Source of the DNA: Enoplolaimus lenunculus
Taxonomy: Eukaryota; Nematoda; Enoplea; Enoplida; Thoracostomopsidae
DNA length: 64,000 nt
Reading direction: 5' to 3'
Assembly: GCA_030248215.1 (NCBI GenBank)
Contig: JASANG010001053.1
Location: forward strand, 62,001-126,000
Positions 38,201 through 50,400 of this stretch are shown here, piece by piece (position 1 is the first letter of the stretch; each line of letters begins with the position of its first letter). A program made the position numbers and the translations under genes. The notes beneath the pieces are model-generated. The model searched no databases. It was not told the DNA's origin and saw nothing but the letters and a program-made list of their open reading frames with translations.

Positions 38201-41200
38201 TAAACTCTAATTTTTCTTATTCATTTTTTTGTTTTTTAGTTTAAACATGTTCCGTCTGGTGAAGACCTTCCTGATGTGCTGGAAAAAGTTAAATTTTCAT
38301 CAGTGCATTGGACCAGTGACCATGAAGGAGTGTTTTACTGTGTTAGTTTCAAGAAAATTTGTAGCTCTTGGGATTCGAGAAGGCGATCCACTAAGTACCT
38401 GAACAGAGAAATTTGTGATAACCTGACAAGAGCTAATTCATTGTTGATGTTTTGAATAATGTTTTTTGCCATTTAATCTCATATTTATGTCTTTCCACGG
38501 TTATTACTACAAACTGTGACAGCGTGTTTCAGAGTTTGGTTCTGGATTTGGATTTTTAAATCTTTACCCCTATAATTTTAGCTTATTGTTTTGTTACAAC
38601 AAAATTGTGATCTGGAAATCATTTTCTAGCGTATCTTTGTATTGCGCGCGCGTAATGTCTACTAGTAGTTGCATTAAGGAAATTCACTGGCGTGTGCTTG
38701 CCAGCAATCTGTTAAACGCGGTTACCGTAATGTTACCTATGGATATAACTTTCCTTTCATCTTGAAAAACAAGCAAAAACTTTCTAAATGTGATAAAGTT
38801 TTGTGCTGATTTTAGATGTATCCTGATACAGAAAATGTTGGTGGAACCGTAACTCATAAACACGAGTTTCATAGCTTATATTATCATCGATTAGGAACTG
38901 ATCAATCGGAAGATGTGAGATGTGTGTATTTTCCGGACAAACCAGAATTTATGATGTAAGTTTTGAAAACACAAAGGATTTGCAAAGAATGATGCTTGTC
39001 TGTAGCTTACGCAATATAACGTGAAATTTGCAACAAAAAATTGTTGTGCCATGTGTGCAAAATGACATAAACTTGTAATGAAACTGTTTTGAGCTAGAGC
39101 TATTTTTCGTAAAAATATTTTTCATCGCTTAACATAGTGCTAACTTTTCCAGTACAGTGTATTAAATGTATTATGAACCACTTTCTTATATTTACTGCCT
39201 TGTAAGAATTCGCAGACAGGCAAGGTTGTACGGTTTGATATTTATTAGTGTAAAATTCAGAAATTTAGCTTTTAGACATGCGGAAGTTACAGAGGACGGG
39301 CGGTACTTGGTGGTGAGTGCGGATAGAGGGTGTGATCCCACAAATTTGCTATACTATTGTGATCTAGAAGATATCGCTAATATCATTCATGGTATTTTGC
39401 GTCTCATTGTATTTGAATTAATTTTCTAAACTTGTATAATGACACTACTCTTATATGTAAGTGATTCGCACGTATTAATCTGGGAAGTGTGTGCCTGGTA
39501 ATTTGTTTCTTGAATTGAACTTTATTAGTAAGTTTTCTACGTTTGGTTCAGCTTGTGTAATCTAGGTCAATCTCTAATGTTATTTTTGTGCTGGTAACTG
39601 AATTATTTACACAACCGTTACTCACTTGGTATTTTTCTTGTTCTAGAGGATCTCATCTTGGAGACAATCGTAGGTGAACTCGACCATAAATTTGATGTAA
39701 GATAACAAATTATGTTCTTATTTTAATGTTTACAATCTAAAACGTGATTCTAGTAGCTAACGAACAAAAGGTTGAAAATCTGGAAGTTTAAATTTTCGTA
39801 TCATTCTCTCGTGCGTATTGCTTTCGTACGTATTGGTGTTGTCTTTGGTTTACACGAACTTGTTTGTAAAAAGTGTTCTTAAGTTGGAAAGTAGCTATGA
39901 AACGTAACAATTTTAATGCTTAACAAAAATACATTTCGCTAAAATATGCGTTTCAGTTTATATGCAATGATGGAACCACATTTGTTCTTATGACCAATGA
40001 AAATGCACCAATGTTTAAGCTGATCAAAGTGGATATTACAAAGCCTGCAAAGGTGATTTATATTGAGTTGGTGTTGTTTCTGACATGAGGACAATGTATT
40101 GTTGAAATGGACTTTGTTTTCAAGCTCGTTTCTTTTAATGTTATCGCTTTGATTTCGCATAAAATAAAATATTGTACCAAATTATAATATTTGTCTAGGA
40201 AAACTGGGTAACGCTTGTTAATGAAAAGCCTGATTCAAAACTTGATTGGGCATGCTGTGTTGGGATCGATAAACTGGTGCTTTGTTACATGGAAGATGTC
40301 AAAGTAGGGTTAGAACAGATCTGAAAGTTCTTGTTTGAAGTAATTCTGAAAAACTTTATTTTGGACAGTACGCGTAAACTAATTCTTTGGTAACATCTTA
40401 TAATTTTATTTGATACGGTTATGTATGCTTAAGTTGTGGTGCTCTTGACAAACTGTTTTAGCTCTGTACATGCATTGATTCGTATTAGTGAACCAGATCA
40501 CATTGCTGTTTCATGGCCAGCATGAAAATTTTTAAATTTACACCATTTAGCACATTAGTCGGTGTTAAATAATGCTTTCATATTTTGACATGCTTCTGGC
40601 TGTTAATGTTTTGAGTTTTTTATCAAAAAGCGTTGTGCTCTGGTTTTCAGAACAAAATTCAAGTGAACGATTTGCACACTGGAGCTTTTCTGTATTCATT
40701 GCCGATAGGAATTGGAACAATCACTGGCTTCTCGGGCAAAAAAGAGTATTCTGAGGTACATACATGACTTTTCATGTAATGCGCCGTTCCAAGTAACTTA
40801 ACTTTGTCAACGGGGTTAGAAAATAATAATGTGCAATAAACCATATGGCCATCTGGTGTCAATGTATTTTTTAAAACAAGCGGTAGCGAAGGATCCGATT
40901 ATGATTTTTTATGTTTTTGCGGTTTATTTGTTAGAACCTAGCTAAGATAAATATTGTGACATATGAAAGTTACAAATGTGTAGATGCGTTACTCGTTATA
41001 ATTGCCATTACTATAAAAATACCAATTTAAAAAATTAAACACTCCTAGGGCATTTATTCTCTATTACATATCCAAATGCATGCAATTGTGTGTAGTACGC
41101 CTAATACGAACGCGTTGAGCGTTGAAAGTTTAAAAGACAACAATATAAAATTTGTAGTTATCGACCATTTTAGTGAGACCGATTTCGGAGTCTCGGTTTT

Positions 41201-44200
41201 CATCGGAATGTGTGTTTGTGTAATCCGCTACGACCTGAAAGCTGTAATTTAGATCATTAATAGAACTAGATTTTATCTCAGATCTGGTGTGTAGTGGCAG
41301 ATGCAAAATTTTTTAAAGTGAGCGCACACCTTTTTTCGAATTTAGCACAATAAATGCAGCACTGCATTGGGCACGTTTTTGTTCCTTGCTCTGTTATGTG
41401 CACCACCAGCACTATATGCAACTCGCTTTTGTCTCTTGCATTTCTCTCATTTTCTAAGTTTCGGCCAAGCTCGCAAAAAATTTTGCTTGTCACAGAATTC
41501 AAGGCAGCATTGAGCTATCGACAATGTGACAAGATTAAAACTTTAAGATTGCATAAAGTTTCAAAGTTCGAACAATTTCAGGCATATACGTTTAAAATTT
41601 CACAACATATATAATAATGTGTTTGTAAAATTCGGTTATTGTCCAGGCTTATCGCGAGCTTCAAGAAAGGCATTGACACCTGATAGCCCTGGATATCAGA
41701 GAAAATGTGATAGACCTGGGTTGTCACGTCACGAGCTCATTTTTAATCAATTTTATGACCATTTTACATTTTCTGTTGATTAAAGACAATCATTTCAATG
41801 GTTTTTTACGCGACAGAGAATCTGGAAATGCGCAGCGCTATATTGAACATGGATTTTGGTAACATTACGAGTTTACCTTCGTATCATTACGGATTTCCTA
41901 TCCTGATTCTATAAAGCTATTAGTACGTGCAGTTCCTCGGATTGCTTTTCGAGTATACTGAGACACAGTATTTTGTAAAAACTTTCACTGTATAGCGAGT
42001 TTACGTTTTAGTTCTTTTACCGATTTGACTCCTTCTTATATCCTGGCTCCATTTACCGTGTTGATGTTGCAGCACCAGAACCAAAACCTGAAGTAAGTCC
42101 TGTTTTGTTAAAGCGGATTTTTAATGTAATACGCATACCCCACTGTAGCCGTTTTCTTGTACGAGTATTCTGCAAATATATATTGTCTAACACGTTATTA
42201 GGATCTGTCTTTTAGCAGGATGTTCTAAGCTTTAAAGTGTATATCGGTATTAATGATGTCTTGTGAATTCATTTAGGTCCGACTAATTATAATTATATAA
42301 TGCTTGACTGAAGCCTTATTTTCATAACCCATGCGCAAAAGAAGGATCTAACCACGGAGTGCACTAATTTATCTGATAACTGAAAGAAATACATTTTTTG
42401 TAACGCACCCCTTTGTTTTCGATATTTTATCTCTCTAGATTTGACATTGAATTGTGTAAAGATTATCACATTGGTTACCATAAAATGAGACGTATGTATT
42501 CTACGAACTTTAAAAGCTGTTTCTGTTTAAAGCGTGGCATTACAGTAATTATACTTAGCCCGGTAGTAGTCATGGCTTTTGTGATCTGAAAGAATGCTGG
42601 CGCTAATGTCAGTTTATCTAACAGTACATATATGCTATAAAATGTAGATGCTGCGAGAAATCGAAGTCAAAGGCCTTAATCCAGCTCAATTTGAGACAGA
42701 ACAAGTATTTTTTGCTAGCAAAGACGGAACAAAAGTTCCAATGTTTATTGTCCATAAAAAGGTTGGTTTAACAACTTGAAGCATAACATACTACAAGAAA
42801 ACAGCTTTTTCAAATATCTACGGGGCAAAATTTCAGTGGAGAACAAAAAATAATGATGACTTTGAATCGCTATCACCAATAAAGTGTCTCAAAATACGGC
42901 AGTGATCACTTGAAACGTTTTAATTAAAATATTGTTATATTAACCACGAATTGAGGAATCTTTTTATGCAGTTGTGGGTGCGCTGCTATACTCGCTGCGA
43001 ATCGCTGATGATGGCTTGCGGCACAGAAAGGAGTAGAGCAACACTTACGATCAATTTTAAATGTAAATATTTTTGTATACATTTTAGATATTTTGTTATC
43101 TCTTTTACTGTTCGTTTAATTTTTAGAATTTCAAAAGAGACGGAAACAATCCGACATTGTTATACGCGTACGGTGGATTCAACATTGCGTTGCAGCCGTA
43201 CTTTAGCGTTTCTCGATTGCTATTTATGCAAAATTTTGGTGGTGTTTTCGCACTTGCAAATTTACGGGGAGGGTGGTTAGTTTTCTATGTTAATTTTGGT
43301 TAAAGTAATAATTTATTTTTAGGCTTCTTGTTAAAACATCTTTAATTCGCATAATGGTGTGAAGATGCTAACTCCTACGAATATTTTAACCGGGTTCAGG
43401 TTGCTGGCACGTCGAATTCTTCTTCATTGTAGCATTTTGTTTTGATTTTAGTGAATATGGAGAAAAGTGGCACGAAGATGGCATGAAAAACAAGAAACAA
43501 AATGTTTTTGACGATTTTATTGCTGCAAGCGAATATTTGATCAAAGAAAAATATACAAGGAAAGAGAGGTTAGTCTCATACAAATTTTGAAACATTTCTT
43601 TAAACTAAATCAGTTTTGATTTGCCGCAAGTGTTTAAAAAATCAGTGTAATTATACAGACGCTATCAAGTACTGATACACTAATCGGTGTTAAGTTTCGT
43701 CAGTAAACTAATCGGTGGTGGGCGCTATACATGTCGCGTGGCGTCTTTAGTAACATGATTTTCGTTCATTGCTTTGCGGTGCCATGCGGAAATTCACGTG
43801 GTCGCCGAATAATGTTGAAAGTGAAAAAGTAATCACCACCCTAATTTTTTAGCAAATGGCTGCATGTGTGAAGGCAAAAAGCAATTTTCAGAGTTCTAGT
43901 GTCTTCTATTTGCTTAATGGTTATAATTAATAAACTGTTCAGACTTGCAGTTCAAGGTGGTTCTAATGGCGGTCTGTTAATGGGAGTTGTCGCCAATCAA
44001 CGTCCTGATTTGTTTGGTGCTATTATAAATCAGTGTGGGTGAGTTGTAGTTGCTGAAAAATATTTCAATTCTTTGCAAAAATTGCTCGTGCACTTTGTCT
44101 TTCGGATGGTATATACGTAGCACCTGGCTGTTTTAGTGGCGTTGTATTAGACAGGGTTAGCAGTATTGTTTTAAGACAAATAATGATGCGTATGCAAATA

Positions 44201-45711
44201 ATAAGGGCCTGCACATTTGGTGACACTGAGATTGGCGTACGAGAGGACTGGGACTAAACTTATATGTATGGTTATGTTTAGGTATAGATAGGTTTAGCGA
44301 GCAGAACTTATAATTTACAAAAGCTCATCGTGTACTCGGTGAAAAGGTAGCCACGGTATAGTTTTCAAGATAAAATACTAAATATTTCAGCGTGCTTGAC
44401 ATGCTACGTTATCACAAATTTACAATCGGTCAAGCGTGGGTTCCAGAGTTTGGTTCGCCAGATGAAGAAGACGTGTTTAAGTATTTATTCAGGTAACTAA
44501 TTAGTTCTTTTTGGTCAGCCTGTTCAAGAGTTAGTTCTGTATTTAAGCACCAGTTTTTGTCAAAGAAATGGTTTGGCATTATAGATTCATCGGATAACTA
44601 GTGCATCTGTGATGATGCTTTTTCGAATATACCGCGGCGCAGACGGCTTTAGTGTTGCATTACCACAGATTTTGGTGTTGCTTGGATTATTGTAGAATTT
44701 TCAGCTAGATCTAATCATGTGTACGACGTTGATATGGTATAGTTACATACATTAAGTGAGGGAGAATGTCATATATTAATTGGATAGCTTAGTGCAGATT
44801 CATGTTACTGAAGTTGTGTCCTGCGTAATCATATACGACATGTATCAATATAGCTATTCTCCACTGCACAACATTCGAACGCCGAGCTCTGCCTCCGAAG
44901 AATATCCTCCGATGCTACTAATGATTGCTGATCATGACGACAGAGTTGTTCCATCGCATTCTCTTAAATATATGGCACAGTTGTACTGTTCGGTGCAGGA
45001 CTCAACTATTCAGGCAAGTTTGGATTTGCGTTATTTTGTCAAAATTGATCTAAGTTGTAATAAACCCATAAGTAGTGTTCTTGCAACGGAATAATGACAA
45101 TCATGCGAACTTTGTGATATTTTTGAAGTAGATGCCTTTTACCAAAGAATATTTTACTAGGACGTTTTTGAAACAAAAATGGTTGGTATGCTACCACATA
45201 ACTCGGTAGTAGATAACATTGCTCAATTCGGTCGCTGCGAGCGATTTCATTTTTTAACGAACATCAAGGTGTTATGTTAGAAGCAGTCTCAGAAAATTGA
45301 GGCATGTGTTTGTTTGTAAACACGAACTAATTCAGCTTTTGTTCAATGTGGGATGCGATGTGGTAATCAGCATGTCTATTTTGTTCTAGAAAAATCCGTT
45401 GCTCATTCGTGTGGAAACCAAAGCTGGTCATGGAGCTGGAAAACCAACGAAAAAAGTGGTATGTTTCGCCATTTTCTATGTTACCGATATTTTTCTGTAA
45501 TCAATCTGAAATCCACATAATTGTATTTCCGATAGCTGTTGAAAACTGAATGGCAAAAAATAATACAGCTGGTTATTGTACTAAGTGTTTGTCATAATGG
45601 AAAATATCGGATTTTGCTTGCTGCACTGTCCACTTTTTTTAGATTGAAGAATTAACGGACGTCTATTGCTTTTTGTCCAGAGTTCTCGAGCTTGATTGGA
45701 AAGAAGTTTAA
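29875..45711 (+). CDS. PREP: Prolyl oligopeptidase (prolyl endopeptidase, family S9A)
   Basis: This cytosolic serine peptidase cuts short peptides after proline. Twenty exons: 29875-29955, 32447-32574, 36188-36280, 37387-37555, 38240-38341, 38816-38955, 39276-39391, 39647-39696, 39957-40052, 40199-40303, 40651-40755, 42012-42092, 42648-42761, 43127-43275, 43452-43568, 43943-44038, 44391-44492, 44854-45013, 45390-45458 and 45643-45711. All phases agree, giving 713 residues against 710 in human. It has the N-terminal [14 protein letters not shown], the seven-bladed propeller region, then the alpha/beta hydrolase domain with [10 protein letters not shown], the nucleophile motif GGSNGG (Ser556), ADHDDRVVP (Asp643) and KAGHGAGKP (His682). 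These equal human Ser554, Asp641 and His680. Arg645 matches the substrate-binding Arg643. The start ATG begins [18 protein letters not shown], as in other PREPs. The intron after 45013 has a GC donor. The gene looks functional. Confidence 0.97.
30430..31140. repeat. Monomer repeats interrupted by a reversed MITE, PREP intron 1
   Basis: ATTGAGCGAAGCTCGAGC near 30450 and the following GCTAATATTCAAACTAGTTA belong to the GAGCGAAGC family. A CAGGGTGCAACCGG element starts at 30665 and runs to ~30990, its interior reversed relative to copy 1. The monomer sequence then resumes. Confidence 0.55.
31810..32025. repeat. Two-copy tandem duplication, period ~115 bp
   Basis: AAGTATATAATTGAGGCTTT (continuing CGGGTATAGGAA) and ATGGCTGTTAGAAATTG occur twice in order in PREP intron 1. 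Confidence 0.8.
32043..32416. mobile_element. CAGGGTGCAACCGG hAT-like MITE, copy 3, with exact TSD
   Basis: It starts CAGGGTGCAACCGGACTT and ends AATTCCGGTTGCACCCTG. GTATAAAC flanks both sides (32035-32042 and 32417-32424). The right TSD ends 22 bases before PREP exon 2 (32447). Confidence 0.9.
33085..33476. mobile_element. CTGGCTTCTC transposon, right half (copy C), PREP intron 2
   Basis: It matches 17050-17447 from CATAAGGCTCAGACGGGTTG to GCTGTTGAGAAGCCAG. The left half is missing. Confidence 0.65.
34335..35079. mobile_element. CTGGCTTCTC transposon, full-length copy B, PREP intron 2
   Basis: The ends are CTGGCTTCTCCACAGC and GCTGTGGAGGAGCCAG; the flanking ATATA/ATGTA fits a 5-bp TSD with one change. 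It sits inside an older hAT-like unit whose unfilled relative is at ~14560. A short frame at 34841 ([20 protein letters not shown]) may be the relic of a transposase N-terminus. Confidence 0.75.
35170..35246. repeat. (TA)n microsatellite
   Basis: About 38 uninterrupted TA dinucleotides follow the decayed hAT-like end GTATCCGGTGGCACCCTG. Confidence 0.95.
35631..35992. mobile_element. CAGGGTGCAACCGG hAT-like MITE, variant copy, PREP intron 2
   Basis: The ends are CAGGGTGCGACCGGATATCC and ATATCCGGTGGCACCCTG, with ATATCCGG-type repeats inside. The flanking ATGTTTTT/ATATATTA match at five of eight. Confidence 0.7.
36384..37035. mobile_element. GAGCGAAGC family, 176-bp monomers (copy 2), PREP intron 3
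   Basis: TTTTGTATTCTGGGGTCAAA and GGATGTCCGTCTATCCGTCC open it; then three to four monomers follow with GGGTACGAGGAATCTGCATA and GTTTACAAACCTCCAAAACC. The right inverted end is not seen. Confidence 0.6.
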
Positions 45712-45742
45712 TGTTAACAATCTGTTGCAGTAGTAGAATTCA

Positions 45743-45748
45743 AATAAA
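45743..45748 (+). promoter_or_regulatory. Poly(A) signal of PREP
   Basis: AATAAA lies 32 bases past the PREP stop codon (TAA 45709-45711), implying a short 3' UTR. Confidence 0.7.
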
Positions 45749-47441
45749 TGAATTGCATGCTTGTATTTTGGAAGTTTGTTTTCTCTAAAACGTATAAAAT
45801 GTTAACCGAAGAATATATCGTTGAAAAATCTAGTTTTCTGTACCTATTTGCGAGTCAACGAACCCTACGAAGAATGTTTTTGTAATGACTCGTGAATTGG
45901 TCTAAGCTAAAAGTGGTTAGTGATTAATCTGGATTAGGCAAAATGTTAAGAAGACTACTTGAACAACCTCCTCGTCTTAAGCTTAATTTTATTGTTCAAC
46001 ATTGTTTTCGGTTAGTCGCTATGTAATTACATGGTGATCCTTTTTGCCTATTTTTTCTATTTACTTTTACATTCTATTATTGCGTTTGTGTTCCCAGTAG
46101 AACGGGAAATTTGGGTACCTCTATCCTCCAATTACGGCAGAACTTGACCTCGGCCGGCCTAAAGTAGAATCGTTCCGGAGGTTTGGTTAGTTGCGGAAGT
46201 CGAATTTTGTTTTACAGAAAGCTAATTAAACACTTTCGTGGATTAATGTTAAATTTATCGAATTATCAGTCTTTTAAGTAGCTAATTTTGAGTCACCTCC
46301 TGATATACTACATAAAAATAAAGTGTCTATGATATCAGACTTTGCTCCTCAAAGAACAATATCACGTTGTTTCAATGCCTGACTTTGGCGCCAGTAGATA
46401 CTGGTCTCCAGCTCTGGTTTTTGCCTTCCATTACACCCTACTTCAAAGCTATAGCTTTTAATCAGGCACACAGAACTTGGTGAAGTTGATTGTAACAAAA
46501 ATGTTCGATCCACATCTATGACGAGTAATTCTAAAGTAAGCAGTATCATAGAGCCCTTCACAAAAATTATGCTGCAGATGCGGTGGGGTTCGAACTCACG
46601 ACGTACGGATTAGCGGTCCGCTGCTCTAACCACTGAGCTACGCAAAAAATTTTATTAGTGTGTTCTGATCTATACCCGTATTCTCAAATATATGTAGCAC
46701 CTATCACCAGTTCCTTATAGGTATTGCAACTTTAGAGCCGGAGAAGTTAAAGTTCGAAATTAGCTTTATTTGGCTTACATTTATATTAACTTGAAATTCG
46801 CAGTTGCCACCCTTCTCTTGTTTGAACACCTTTCTCTAGCTGAAGATAGGTGCTATTGCGGTCACTATAACGTATGGTTCTTTATTGTCGCTCATCAAAC
46901 AACTATTTATATCTTTTGCGTTATCCTGTTTGGTTAAGTTTATTTTCTATCTTTAATATATTAAACGTCGACTAGCTTTCAAATAAATTGTGTGAATAGT
47001 GGTACAAATAACATGAGATAGGTTAAAAACGGAATAACCTCCTCGGGAAACGAAATCAATTCTTCTCTTTTGGGTCATTACAGTGCATAAGGCTAACGCC
47101 GTCAGTCTCAGTCCTCCAGCTTTACATTCTCCCAGTGTGCATATTTTTATGCGCAGTTGTTGCTTCAATTGTAGGCCGAATAATAAAATTGTCGGCAAAA
47201 ATTTGACGAGACTTGCGAAAGCGAAAATCTGCAAGTTCGAATAGACGAAAGCCGAAAAAGCTTTGTCGTGTAGAGCTGCGATTTAGGACATTTTTTATGA
47301 AAATAGGTCCTTAACTTAAGATGGACTAGAGCAGAGATATATACGTATAAATCTTTCGACCTGCTACGTTTTAGTGCAGTTGTGTTTCGTATCATATTTT
47401 TTGCGTTGAGGATCAAATGTTAATTGCCAGGCCAATTCATT
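45749..47441. other. Spacer between the convergent PREP and BtpA genes
   Basis: No protein gene is seen. It holds the tRNA-like sequence above and a CCCGTATTCTCAAATATATG repeat end at ~46677 that matches the inverted-repeat element at 61192. Both 3' UTRs should lie here. Confidence 0.4.
46576..46647 (-). tRNA. Degenerate tRNA-like sequence, anticodon GCT
   Basis: The minus strand shows a D arm (TAGCTCAGTGGTTAGAGCA), an anticodon stem GCGGA/TCCGT around loop CCGCTAA (anticodon GCT, Ser), and a T arm GTGAG-TTCGAAC-CCCAC with one mismatch. The acceptor pairs in only four of seven positions (TTTTGCG/CGCATCT), and the long variable arm of Ser tRNAs is absent. Most likely a pseudogene or the head of a SINE. 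Confidence 0.55.
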
Positions 47442-50400
47442 TTACGAGCATTCGTTGAAAGTCTCATGTGATTGCACTGGTAAACATTTAGAATCACAAT
47501 ATTTTTCAAAATACTGTCGCATAAAGTTTCGCACACAAACTTCATTCACATCGTTCTTCCATGATCCATTTGTCTTGAATGACGAACCAATTATCCAACC
47601 TTGAGCGCGGTTGTACAAATGAAAATTTTTTCTCGAGATGCCTGAACCAATGAGAATGGGAATGCGAGGTTTGACCTCAAAATGTGATGCGATACCTGAA
47701 AATTTATTCTGTTTGCTATTTTTATATACAAAGAGAAAAAGATAATATATCAGGGTGCAACCGGAATTCCGGTTCCGGTAGGGAAATCCGGTATTTTTGA
47801 CTATCCGCTTCCGATAAAAAATTCGGTATTTTTTCTCCGGAATTTTCCGGTATTTTCGGCATTGAAAATTGTTCTCTTTCGGGAATTTAAGAAAAATTTT
47901 CATATTATTCTAACTTATTTTTCTTAAATTATCCGAGCATTACCAAAATTTTCAATTTGTGCCATACTACATAATTTATCATAGGTTTCCAGCTATTACA
48001 TTATTTGTTTCAGGATTTTGGCATTATAAAATAGCGTTAAATTTTTCGGTAACAAGAATTTTTTGTATTCCGGTTCCGGTATTTTTTAACTTTCCGGTTC
48101 CGGTATTTTATAATTCCGGTTGCACCCTCATGTGTATATATTAATATCTGTGAAGTTTTTCAAACACCTGAATTCCAAAAATATAAATTAAAAATTACTT
48201 TCAACTGACATTTCAACAAATTCATCGTCATCAAGGTCCACATTTATTTTTTCATTTGTATTTTTACCGTTGCAAGTAAGCTCGTTGCTGCTCGAGATTA
48301 CGGACGTGAGCATCCAATAATTGCTGTTGCTGTGCGAATATATAGTCTGCTTTAATAGAGCAGAGCTCCTTCTCACGTGTCTCCAAGTTGTGTCATCCGG
48401 GGAGACAAATGTGTCATCAGCGGTAGCCATAATCAGTATGTAAATGGATATCCGTTTCCGGTAAACATCAGTGTCCATTTTCGTTATAAAAATGTATACC
48501 GGAAATTCTATTGGTTTCATGCTCAAAGTACTTATAAATCACGTATACAGCAGGGATCAACCGGAGGTCTGCCTCCTGCTCCGGCTCCGTCAGAAAATCG
48601 GCCCGCGGGTCCGGTAGAATTTTTGCCAGAGGTTCCGGCAATTTCGGTAGTAAAATTTTGCATATTTTTGTAAAATTTATCTGTTTAGCGTGCTTCGTTT
48701 TTACTCTTGTCACAAATATTCAGGAAAGAATTTTCGAAATTTCGCAGAAAACTATCGTTTAAACACCAAACAACTTAACAACATATTGCAGATATTGGCT
48801 AAAATTAACTAATTAACCATCATTTTTACTACCTACTCTCGTCTCACTTCCGGCTCCGGCAAGTTTCGTTGACCTCCGGCTGCGGTATATATTTTCACCT
48901 CCGGTTGCATCCTAGTATACAGACATGCTGTAATTGCTCGAAATGACGTAAAAATTATTAAATTTATCCAATATATTAAAATTTCGGCGCATCCGCTAAT
49001 TATTGAGACGGCCTAGAGGCCGTGTCATTTAAAAGAATTAAATTTCAAGGGTCTCGGTCTTACAATTGTTTATTCCTGAATAGTTGGTTGGGAAACATTT
49101 TTTGTTATTTTTTGCTAATCGCTAACCTGGATGGAAAACTGCAGCATTAGTTTTTGAAGCAATTCCCCCGATTTTAACGCAAGGATCCCCCGGATTTTAC
49201 CATTCCTATTCTTGACTTCCCTGCGTTACCTTGAAAACTTCATTTGCAAACTTTCCTATTTTATACATGTTATATACGTACATATTAATAAGTTTCGAAG
49301 GAATTTCAGGTGGGTTCAGGCACAATTTTGCGATTGATTGTAAAATTTTCTGCGGGTACATTCAAGTGCCTACTTAGCTCATGGGGTGAACGTAATTGCA
49401 GGGGTGGCACCCCCCTCCTTTTCTCCTTGGCTGTTTACCAGTTTCCCTCCCGTTCTCCCTAACCATTTTATGAGTTGGTTGTTGAAATTTTATAAAGCTC
49501 GGTAAATATTTACATGCCTTCTTTCTGGTTTTAGAAAAAGAAAACATCTTTGAAACTTTTATATGTACTTCAATATCCGTTTCCGTTATTTTTACTATTC
49601 GTTATACCCTGGCCATAACTCTATTGCTTATTCAATCGTAGCTTCGAATCTGATTCTTCAAAAAAATCATGTGGTTATGGCGATTTTTCATAGAATTTAG
49701 ACAAAGACAGTGAAAAATTTGCTTATATACTGCAATCGCTCTGCGGCTCGAAACATTTTTTACAGTTTATAACGTTTTCCGTTTCCACTATTTTTGGTAC
49801 TCGGTTACAGACTGAGAAACGGGATTACAATAGAAGGTAGAAAACGTAATGATTAAAGGTATCATTTACAATTATAGTATGACTAGGAAAATTAAGTTGA
49901 AAAGCATTTACTTACTGTTCATTTCTTCTTGTGACGCAGGCACTCCAGTTGCCGAACCAGTCAAAATTATACCATCGGCTCGAAAAAACTCGGCCGCTTG
50001 TACGGTTTCGAGAACATTAGTATCGCCGGTTATCGCATGACTGCTATAAAGTTTGCAACGTGAGACAATTAATTGCGACCTACAACGCTTTTAAACTTAA
50101 TTATTATTAAGCGGTGCGTTTTATTTTGAAAATGGGCAAAATTTGTTTAAGTATATATTACTGAATCAGCTGACGGCCTGCATATCAGACAAAATGACAT
50201 AAAACAGTTGAATTAAGTTTGCAATTTTGGCCCATGTATAGAACATGGCCGGATCGTTTTCCGGAGGGGCTATTATAGAGTCAGTTTAAGCTTTAGACTA
50301 ATTTTTTTACTTAGGCTTAGGCTTAGGCTTAGGCTTAGGAATAGGCTCTTCCATACGCTTAGGCTTAGGCTTATGATTAGGCTTATGCTTAGGAATATGC

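Noticed and set aside
47442-47903. Open frame extended upstream of BtpA exon 6 to a MET at 47903
   Set aside because: The extension runs through a MITE; the acceptor at 47696-47698 gives the correct phase with exon 5.
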